A stretch of 42,132 nucleotides of DNA, from positions 1-42,132 of the forward strand of contig JAMOTN010000032.1 in NCBI GenBank assembly GCA_027062325.1. Reading direction: 5' to 3'. Shown one piece after another: positions 8,031-14,529 of the stretch. The notes under the pieces are model-generated. The model ran no database searches and was not told the origin of the DNA. It saw only the letters and a program-made list of their open reading frames with translations. A program made the translations under genes and the position numbers. Every line of letters begins with the position of its first letter. The stretch's first letter is position 1. The stretch comes from a bacterium (lineage in GTDB: Bacteria > JAMOTN01).

Positions 8031-8717
8031 TTGACAAGGTTTTTTGTGAGGTGTAGAGTGCCTGGATGGGCTTTTTCAGATAAAGAGCTGGTATTGGAAG
8101 TGGATAAAGGAGAATTTGTATTACTTGTGGGTGAGAATGGAATTGGAAAGACAACATTTTTGCGTGCAGTTGCAGGTGTGAATGATGTATTTGGAGAAAT
8201 AGAATGTGTGGAGAGCAAAATTGATGTGGAGAAAGATAAAGGAGTTTTTTTAGGATTTGTATGGAATGAGGAGTTGTTTGATAGGAGATTGAGTGTTCAA
8301 GAAAATTTAGAGTTGTGTTTTGGTAGAGAGTGGGGAAAGGTGTTTGATGAGTGGAAGCAGAGAGTTGGATTTGATATAACGCCTAGTATGTTATTTGGAG
8401 GATTATCTAGGGGTGAGAGAATTTTACTTGAGCTGATTCGTGAATTAGAGATGATGAGAAGGGAGGGTATTGAACTGAAAAAAAGTGTTGGTGTTGAGGG
8501 TGGAGGAAAAAGTGTTGATTTTAAGAAGAAAGAATTGGTTTTGTTCGTTGATGAGGCTTTTGGAAATTTAAGTGAAGAGTGGTTGGATGAGGTATTGAAT
8601 GTTTTAAAAGAGAGGTATGTAGCGTTAGTGTTAGCCTCTCATAATAGAGCTAGATTTGAAAGTATTATGGACAGAGTGGTAGAGTTTGAGGAGTTGCTCT
8701 GTTATGCTAGCAATTAG
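8031..8717 (+). CDS. ABC transporter ATP-binding protein, stand-alone
   Basis: A 228-residue ABC ATPase with Walker A GENGIGKT (residues 34-41), signature GGLSRGE, Walker B LVLFVDEAF and H-loop SHNR. The short, single-domain layout recalls CcmA-like and other stand-alone subunits, but no permease is adjacent, so its partner is unknown. The TTG at 8031 was chosen because GGAG (8018-8021) is 9 bases upstream; a GTG at 8004 touches the previous stop codon and has a weaker site. The segment between signature and Walker B is unusually long (roughly 40 residues, Gly/Lys-rich). It is probably co-transcribed with the TPR gene. Confidence 0.8.
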   Translation: MTRFFVRCRVPGWAFSDKELVLEVDKGEFVLLVGENGIGKTTFLRAVAGVNDVFGEIECVESKIDVEKDKGVFLGFVWNEELFDRRLSVQENLELCFGREWGKVFDEWKQRVGFDITPSMLFGGLSRGERILLELIRELEMMRREGIELKKSVGVEGGGKSVDFKKKELVLFVDEAFGNLSEEWLDEVLNVLKERYVALVLASHNRARFESIMDRVVEFEELLCYASN

Positions 8718-8769
8718 GCTGTTAATTAATGACGATCTTGATGATTGGATTTAAGTAGGGGTGAACTTA

Positions 8770-9483
8770 ATGTTTTTAGATGTTGGATTTTCGCTGGAGA
8801 GAGGATTAGTGGGAGATAAGAATAGAGTTTTGCGAATAGAAGAGGTAGCTTATTGGAGAAAGTGTCAGTATTTTTGGAAGATGTGTGCAGAATTTTTTAC
8901 AGGAACTATGCCATGGCTTGAGGAAATTATAGCTTCTACTGAAACTGTAGTGCTTAGTGAAGAGAAGTTTCTCAGGAGGACTATGGCGATTACAGAGTTG
9001 CTTTATCGTCAGGGGGCTGATTTATGGAACGTTGCTACTTTTGGAAGAGTTGTGATGAGAAAGGGTGAAGCTTTTGGTAAGGATGCGTTGGCAATGTTTT
9101 TTGAAAAGAGTGGTTCTCTTTTACAAATATTGATTCCTGAGTTGTTTAATGAAGTTGAGAAGCAGCTGATAATAAACTTTGCTTATCACATTACGGGAGG
9201 GGTTGTATTTGAAGTTGTAGAAATAAAAGCAGAGGTTAATTCTGAAGTTTCTAGAAAAGGCATAGTAAAGGAAAATAAAGCGTCTTTCAGAGTTGTAAAT
9301 CGTCAGGAGATGATTTACCGTCCTGAGTTTGATGATGAGTTGGAGGACATTGTAAGAAGAATTGGCAAAGCTTTAAGTGGTAACTGGATATTTGAAAATG
9401 TTGGGGGAGTTAAAAGGTGTGCTGAATGTGTTCTCAAAAATTCATGTGATTGGGATTGGAGGAAAAGTGAGTTGTGGCGTTAG
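8770..9483 (+). CDS. Unknown protein with a Cas4/AddB-like cysteine arrangement
   Basis: A 237-residue soluble protein with C32 near the N-terminus (VAYWRKCQYFW) and a C-terminal C217-x2-C220-x5-C226 cluster. This C...CX2CX5C layout is the one used to bind a 4Fe-4S cluster in Cas4, AddB and related RecB-type nucleases, and the N-terminal context also resembles theirs. A possible (D/E)xK motif is EIKA at about residue 151, but the usual upstream GxxD-type motif is not clear, so nuclease activity is doubtful. The ATG at 8770 has AGGGGTG 6 bases before it. It lies between an ABC ATPase gene and trpS. A cluster-binding relic or a divergent nuclease are both possible. Confidence 0.6.
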   Translation: MFLDVGFSLERGLVGDKNRVLRIEEVAYWRKCQYFWKMCAEFFTGTMPWLEEIIASTETVVLSEEKFLRRTMAITELLYRQGADLWNVATFGRVVMRKGEAFGKDALAMFFEKSGSLLQILIPELFNEVEKQLIINFAYHITGGVVFEVVEIKAEVNSEVSRKGIVKENKASFRVVNRQEMIYRPEFDDELEDIVRRIGKALSGNWIFENVGGVKRCAECVLKNSCDWDWRKSELWR

Positions 9484-9523
9484 GGGTGTTTGAGTTTGCA
9501 GGAATTTTTGGGGAGGGATAGTT

Positions 9524-10486
9524 ATGAAAGTTGTGGTGAGTGGTATAAGGCCAACAGGACCGTTGCACATAGGGCATCTTATGGGGGTGCTTGATAATTG
9601 GAAAAAGCTTCAAGGGGAATATGAGTGTTTCTTTCTTTTGGCGGATTGGCATGTGTTGACTGATAGGTTGAATACCGCAGAAGTTCCACAAAATGAAATT
9701 TTGATAACTAAACAGATAATTGCTTCAGGGGTGGATCCTGAGAAAGTGGTGCTGTTCAGACAGGCAAAGGTGAAAGAACATGCTGAGCTGTTTTTGCTGT
9801 TTTCGATGGTTATAACGGTGCCATTTCTTGAGAGAAATCCTACTATAAAAGAAATGCTTGCAGAAAGGGATATACCTTTGTCATTTGGATTGATGGGGTA
9901 CCCTGTTTTACAGGCTGCGGATATTTTGCTTTACAAAGCGGAATATGTTCCTGTTGGTGTGGATCAGTTACCCCATCTTGAGTTGACTCGTGAAATAGCT
10001 AGGCGTTTTAATCGTGCTTTTGGAACGGATTTTCCAGAGCCGGAGCCACTTCTTTCAAAGACTCCAAAGCTTCTCGGAATAGATAATAGAAAGATGAGTA
10101 AGAGTTATGACAATGCAATATGGCTTAATGAAGATCCAGCTGATATAAGTGCCAAGATATCGCGCATGGTTACAGATCCGGCGCGTGTTAGAAAAAGTGA
10201 TCCAGGACATCCTGAGGTGTGTAATGTGTTTTCCTGGCATAAAGTATTTAATACAAATGAGGTTGCCTCTATTGAAGAGGATTGTCGTCAAGCAAAGATA
10301 GGTTGTGTTCAGTGTAAAAAGAGATTGGCTGAGGTGATAATTGAATTGACAGAGCCATTTAGAGAGATAGAAAGTAAAATTTCTGATTCCGATGTGGAAG
10401 AGATTTTGAGACGTGGGGAGGATATAGCGCGCCAAAGGGCTCGAGAAGTTATGGAGATGGTACGAAAGCTTGTAAAAATTGGCTAA
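9524..10486 (+). CDS. trpS: Tryptophanyl-tRNA synthetase with a predicted Fe-S site
   Basis: A 320-residue class I synthetase that charges tRNA-Trp with tryptophan. HIGH motif HIGH at residues 15-18 (PLHIGHLMG) and KMSKS at 190-194. Length matches compact bacterial TrpRS. Four cysteines, C233-x20-C254-x6-C261-x2-C264, closely match the C-x22-C-x6-C-x2-C site that binds a 4Fe-4S cluster near the anticodon-binding region in Thermotoga maritima TrpRS. The start has GGGGAGGG upstream. scpA follows 17 bases after the stop. No T-box or trp attenuator is visible upstream, so regulation is probably as part of the long transcript. Confidence 0.95.
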   Translation: MKVVVSGIRPTGPLHIGHLMGVLDNWKKLQGEYECFFLLADWHVLTDRLNTAEVPQNEILITKQIIASGVDPEKVVLFRQAKVKEHAELFLLFSMVITVPFLERNPTIKEMLAERDIPLSFGLMGYPVLQAADILLYKAEYVPVGVDQLPHLELTREIARRFNRAFGTDFPEPEPLLSKTPKLLGIDNRKMSKSYDNAIWLNEDPADISAKISRMVTDPARVRKSDPGHPEVCNVFSWHKVFNTNEVASIEEDCRQAKIGCVQCKKRLAEVIIELTEPFREIESKISDSDVEEILRRGEDIARQRAREVMEMVRKLVKIG

Positions 10487-10502
10487 GGCAGGAGATCTTT
10501 CG

Positions 10503-11120
10503 GTGAAATGGGATTTTTTGCCAGAAGATGTTGATGTTTTGTGGAAGACTTTGAAAAGCGGACGTGTGTCGCTTGAGGAGTTGCGTGTAGATGTTTTAAT
10601 GGATGGCTTGTTGAAGCTGACACAGGTGGGGGCTGTTGACTCTTTTCGCTTTACTGAAATAATGCTTTTGTTAGTGAAGCTCATTTTGCTTAAGTTGCGC
10701 CTTTATTTTCCAGATTTGTTTAGCGTTAGAGTTGAGAGAAAAGAGGTTGAGAAAGATTATAGGTTAACGTACTTGGCTCTACAACTTGCTCGTATTCATG
10801 GTGAAAAGTTTTATACTTCTATAAAAGTTAAAAGTAAGAAAGAAGTAGTTGTTTTAATGTCTGATTTGTTGAAACACATATTTTCTTTGAAAAAGGGGGA
10901 TGATGAGTTAGAGGAGATAGAATATGAATGGTTGGGATTTGAAAAGGCACTTGAGATTTTAATAGAGCTGATAAAAAGGAGCAGGAGTGTTAATATCAAA
11001 TTTGAAGATAAAAAGCAGGCTGTTGAACTGTTTGTGACTCTTTTAATGGCTATAAGGAGTGGCGAAGTTGGATTTGATAAGAGAACTGGAGAAGTTGTTG
11101 TTAGAAAAGGGCAGGGTTAG
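10503..11120 (+). CDS. scpA: Segregation and condensation protein A (divergent)
   Basis: A 205-residue ScpA, the kleisin that bridges the heads of SMC in bacterial condensin. Seen: an N-terminal segment WDFLPEDVDVLWKTL in place of the usual FxGPLDLLL, then helices aligning with the ScpA SMC-binding part (FTEIMLLLVKLILLKLRLYFP), an acidic middle, and a C-terminal winged-helix-like end FVTLLMAIRSGEVGF. The GTG at 10503 has AGGAG 8 bases upstream; a TTG at 10479 would overlap trpS. Identification is strengthened by the overlapping scpB gene. It is short and divergent for the family. Confidence 0.8.
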   Translation: MKWDFLPEDVDVLWKTLKSGRVSLEELRVDVLMDGLLKLTQVGAVDSFRFTEIMLLLVKLILLKLRLYFPDLFSVRVERKEVEKDYRLTYLALQLARIHGEKFYTSIKVKSKKEVVVLMSDLLKHIFSLKKGDDELEEIEYEWLGFEKALEILIELIKRSRSVNIKFEDKKQAVELFVTLLMAIRSGEVGFDKRTGEVVVRKGQG

Positions 11121-11625
11121 AATAGAATTGTTGCTTGATGAGTTGAAAAAGAAGTTTGGAGGAGAGTTAAAAGTTGAGGATGTAAAAAATGCTGCACAAA
11201 AGCTTGATGAGTTGTTTTTAAAAGAAGGACATCCTATACGTGTTCTTATTGGAAAAAGATATGTTGAATTGGTTGTGGAGGGAAGTGGTAAGCCTCAAAA
11301 ACTTCCTGCAAGTTGCTATGAGGTTTTAGCTGTACTTGCGATGTATGGGAATTTAACGCGCTCGGAGATTGAGAAAATAAGAGGTGTGACTAGTGCAAAG
11401 CCGATAGCGCGTTTATTGGAGCTTGGACTTATTGAAGTGAAAGGAAAGGTTGAAGGGATTACTAAGGATTACTACATTTATGGATTGAGTGATGAGTTTT
11501 TAAAAGAGATGGGTTTTTTGAATTGGAAGGAGTTTGAAGAGTTCAGGGGTGCGATTGATGATGAGTTGGGAAAAAGTTTGAGTGGTGATGAGGGAGTTGA
11601 TGGGTCGAAGGATGGTAAGGATTAG
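11068..11625 (+). CDS. scpB: Segregation and condensation protein B
   Basis: A 185-residue ScpB, the winged-helix partner of ScpA in the SMC condensin complex. The family core is clear: ASCYEVLAVLAMYGNLTRSEIEKIRGV, then LLELGLIEVKG, and the closing FLKEMGFLNWKEF. The TTG at 11068 was chosen because AAGGAG (11054-11059) lies 8 bases upstream; the GTG at 11059 is inside that site. The gene overlaps scpA by 53 bases, so the two are probably translated together. The tail is acidic and Gly/Ser-rich. It ends 4 bases from the converging RNase gene, with no terminator visible. Confidence 0.9.
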   Translation: MDLIRELEKLLLEKGRVRIELLLDELKKKFGGELKVEDVKNAAQKLDELFLKEGHPIRVLIGKRYVELVVEGSGKPQKLPASCYEVLAVLAMYGNLTRSEIEKIRGVTSAKPIARLLELGLIEVKGKVEGITKDYYIYGLSDEFLKEMGFLNWKEFEEFRGAIDDELGKSLSGDEGVDGSKDGKD

Positions 11626-11629
11626 GTGG

Positions 11630-12505
11630 TTAATAAATTTTGAAATTGGGTTTAACAAACCAGGGAAGTGAATGGTGACTTTTTCTCCATGTTGTAATCC
11701 ATCTTTTAGTTTGAGGGTTTGCTAGGTTACCGGAACCGGGGTTGATAATTTGGTTGTTGTCTTTTAAGCGAAAGTGCCTGTTTATTATATCCAGCTCAAT
11801 TTCTCGTAAATATTTAGCCACAACGCTGGCTGCCTTGACTTCTGCAAATTTTTCATCGGCTTTTTTTTCGATGAGGAGCTTTGAGTCTGGAATGGTGATA
11901 CGTTTTTTGTTGATTCCAAAGTCATCTATTACGAATATTCTAGAGGAATTTTTAGGAAGTAGCTTGCTCACATTTTTAATTAAATTGTACACTTCAAATG
12001 TCAGTATGGTGTTGTAATTACCTATGACGAGTTTAGCTGGTAGTATTCTGTTTGCTACTACGAGTTGGGAGTTATTTAGAATTGTGAAAAATTGTTTTCT
12101 CCAAAAATTTATGGAGCGCTTGCCGGATTTTGTGTTTGCAATTTCAGATGGAGAAAGCTTGCAGTTAACAATTGCAACTTGCCAGATACTTCCGAAGAGT
12201 TCGCCTTTTCCTGCTTCATCCACTCCTATTGTGAAGTTGTATTTCTGCTGTAATGGTTGATTAGGTTGAGCTTGTATTGATGGAAAGTTTAGTATGGAGT
12301 GAAACTTTTCCAATAGCTCTTGTGAGTTTGTTGTTATTGAAAAACTGCTGTCTTTTTTGTGATATATCACTACTGTTGCTCTATCTTTCTCGAAACGGGC
12401 AAATTCCCATACAGAGTTTACCGAAAGTTTAGAAAAGTTTTTGCTGATAAGAAATTGGATAATCTTTTCAATATCTTCTTTAGATAATTTTTTAATTGAT
12501 AACAT
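11630..12505 (-). CDS. rnhC: Ribonuclease HIII
   Basis: A 291-residue RNase H type 2 enzyme that cuts RNA in RNA/DNA hybrids. The N-terminal 85 residues form the extra substrate-binding domain of RNase HIII, absent from HII. The catalytic part has IGVDEAGKGE (D96, E97), VIDDFG (D194/D195) and KADEKFAEVKAASVVAK, giving the acidic active site. The C-terminus has the family's late Gly-rich and WRKSHHS segments. The ATG at 12505 was chosen because AAGGTGAT is well spaced from it; a GTG at 12514 lies inside that stretch. It is divergent from the 12571 gene with about 65 bases between the two starts. Confidence 0.85.
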   Translation of the reverse strand: MLSIKKLSKEDIEKIIQFLISKNFSKLSVNSVWEFARFEKDRATVVIYHKKDSSFSITTNSQELLEKFHSILNFPSIQAQPNQPLQQKYNFTIGVDEAGKGELFGSIWQVAIVNCKLSPSEIANTKSGKRSINFWRKQFFTILNNSQLVVANRILPAKLVIGNYNTILTFEVYNLIKNVSKLLPKNSSRIFVIDDFGINKKRITIPDSKLLIEKKADEKFAEVKAASVVAKYLREIELDIINRHFRLKDNNQIINPGSGNLANPQTKRWITTWRKSHHSLPWFVKPNFKIY

Positions 12506-12570
12506 ACCTATCACCTTGTTTGATAAAATAAAAAAAGTGAAGTTTTTGGGTGAGTTTGGAGGTGATACTT

Positions 12571-13683
12571 GTGAAAAATTTTAACAAAAATTTATTGGTT
12601 GTCGCTGGAGTTGTGCTTCTTATTCTTGGAGGGTTGATCTTTATTTTTAAGGGAGGTAAGAAAGGTTTGGAATTGGGAATAGAAAAAATTGCAGAGGTGC
12701 AGTTCAAAACTCCTTTTGTTTTGAAGGTCGGAGAAGATTATGTTTTTAAGGGAAAACTTTATATGCCTGATGTTTTAGATCCTGAGTATGCTGAGTACAA
12801 GGTTATAGATCTTGAGAATGGCAAAGTAAAAGCTTATAAGATAGAGGCTGATATTGATAACTCTATGGCTTTTATAAACTTTTCAAACTTTGGCGCGGTA
12901 GAATTTAATTTGGAACTTGATGATGCTACTCAAAGCACTTTTGTTCTTTGGAATGGTGATAAAAAGGAGTTTGGAGTTACCAGTTTTTCAGATAATATGG
13001 ATGCTAATAAGATTGACATGTTGGGAGCCACGGTTGTAAATGGAGTGGCATACTTTAGTATGCAGGATGGAGTTTGGGCAGTTGATCCTGAAGGAAATGT
13101 TAAGAAGTGGGAGTATGGTGGCTTGAGTATTTACAAGGAAAATGAAAAAGTGAGATATGTGATTGGTAATAAAACTGTTGCAGAGAAGAATTTTGGATTT
13201 GATATTGGTAATCTTTCCAAAGATTTTGGGGAAAGGCAGCAAGGTAGATTTTATTTTGGGAGAGTTAAGCCTCAAAAAGAGGAAAAATTTGAGTTTGTTT
13301 CCTATCGCGTTTTTAAAAGTAGTAAAGGATATACTGGCTATGCAGCAACTACTGGAGTTTACTTACTTAGCAGTGATGAGATTATAACGGGATATGGAAC
13401 TAAAGTCCTTGTGTTTTCAAGGGATGCTCTATTTTTGAAAGTTCTAGACTTTTCTTCAGTTTTTAGTAAAAAAATGAAAAAGTCCACAGGAGTTGTAAAG
13501 GTGTGGGATACAGTAGTAACTTCAGAAGTTGCCTACTCGGTAAAAGATTTAGCTGGAAGTGTAGTGAAATGTTCTTTGTTAAGCGCGAAGAAGGTGAAAG
13601 GTAAAGGTGAAGATAAATGTATTGCTATCCTTGGTTTGGTGACGGGGGATAAAAAGCTTGTGGTATTGAAAGTGGTGTTTTAG
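12571..13683 (+). CDS. Membrane-anchored protein of unknown function
   Basis: A 370-residue protein with a short basic N-terminus and one transmembrane helix at about residues 8-26 (NLLVVAGVVLLILGGLIFIF), then about 340 residues of beta-rich sequence outside the membrane. No family is recognised; spaced aromatic and Gly residues and repeated short strands would suit a beta-propeller. The GTG at 12571 has GGAGGTGAT at 12558-12566. It is the first of three unknown membrane or exported proteins in a row (12571-16677), probably one operon because gaps are 11 and 28 bases. Confidence 0.7.
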   Translation: MKNFNKNLLVVAGVVLLILGGLIFIFKGGKKGLELGIEKIAEVQFKTPFVLKVGEDYVFKGKLYMPDVLDPEYAEYKVIDLENGKVKAYKIEADIDNSMAFINFSNFGAVEFNLELDDATQSTFVLWNGDKKEFGVTSFSDNMDANKIDMLGATVVNGVAYFSMQDGVWAVDPEGNVKKWEYGGLSIYKENEKVRYVIGNKTVAEKNFGFDIGNLSKDFGERQQGRFYFGRVKPQKEEKFEFVSYRVFKSSKGYTGYAATTGVYLLSSDEIITGYGTKVLVFSRDALFLKVLDFSSVFSKKMKKSTGVVKVWDTVVTSEVAYSVKDLAGSVVKCSLLSAKKVKGKGEDKCIAILGLVTGDKKLVVLKVVF

Positions 13684-13694
13684 GGGGGCTGGTT

Positions 13695-14501
13695 ATGAAG
13701 TGGATTTTGCCAATACTAGTTGTATGTATGATTGCTTTTGCAGAGAGTGAATTTGATTTTAGTTTTGATGAGAGTTCGAATTCGAAGAGTGATTCAGCCC
13801 AAGTTAGAAAAGAGGTGGCTAATAAAAGCGATAGTCGGGTTACTAGTCAGCCTAATAACGTAAAAAAAATTAAAGTTGATAAAACTTCTATTGGTGTTTC
13901 TAAACTTAACTCTACTCCTAAGAAAAAAGAAAAATCTCAACTTGAGAAAGTTGATTTGCGGGATTTGATGTATGTGACTGCAATTAAGAGACTGTGCACC
14001 AAGCAGCCTGAGCTTTGTAAGGGTTGCAAAGAGTGTGAAAAAATTGTGAATCTTAAAATTAAAAGTTACGAGGATTACGTACAAAACGCTGAATTGATAA
14101 AAAAAGCTAAGGAGATTTACACGTCTTTGAAGGCAAGGAAGGAAAAAAAATTTGAAAATAACTATAGGTTTAAAAAACTGCTTAGTTTAGTTAAGAGGTT
14201 AAAGGAGGATGTCTTCAAACTTACTCAGACGCAGGTTTTGGGTATCCAAAATGAGTATGTTGATGGAGGTTATGAATACGTTATTAATAACTTGCCGCGT
14301 GCTGAAAGGATGGCAATAGATTTGGAACTTGTATATTACACGTTAGATTGCATGGAAAAGTGGCTTGTTAGAAAAAATATGGTTTTGGTATTGAAGTTAA
14401 ATAAGTGGTTGGAAGAGTATGTTAGTAATTTGCACAGTGAAGTTGTAAAAGGAGTTGTGAAAAGTTTTTTGGATGAAGTTAAGGGGTTGCTTGCTGAGTG
14501 A
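13695..14501 (+). CDS. Exported helical protein with a CX6CX2CX2C cluster
   Basis: A 268-residue protein with a signal peptide (MKWILPILVVCMIAFA, cut before ESEF). A Ser/Asn/Lys-rich linker (residues 20-85) leads to a helical domain. At the start of that domain are C101-x6-C108-x2-C111-x2-C114, a tight four-cysteine set that could bind a metal or form disulfides; it is not a CxxCH heme site. No family is recognised. GGGGGG lies before the start. It sits between two other unknown membrane or exported proteins and is probably co-translated with them. Confidence 0.7.
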   Translation: MKWILPILVVCMIAFAESEFDFSFDESSNSKSDSAQVRKEVANKSDSRVTSQPNNVKKIKVDKTSIGVSKLNSTPKKKEKSQLEKVDLRDLMYVTAIKRLCTKQPELCKGCKECEKIVNLKIKSYEDYVQNAELIKKAKEIYTSLKARKEKKFENNYRFKKLLSLVKRLKEDVFKLTQTQVLGIQNEYVDGGYEYVINNLPRAERMAIDLELVYYTLDCMEKWLVRKNMVLVLKLNKWLEEYVSNLHSEVVKGVVKSFLDEVKGLLAE

Positions 14502-14529
14502 TTGGTTAAGTAAGTGGGAGGGAATGAAT

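Noticed and set aside
8770-9483. Calling this gene cas4 or part of a CRISPR system
   Set aside because: No CRISPR repeats or other cas genes in the window, and the nuclease motifs are not convincing.
10055-10684. 209-codon minus-strand frame across trpS and scpA
   Set aside because: Antisense to two well-supported genes.
14145-14154. A8 runs in several exported-protein genes as phase-variation switches
   Set aside because: Runs of eight A are expected in AAA/AAG/GAA-rich genes; all are in frame and no variation can be seen from one sequence.
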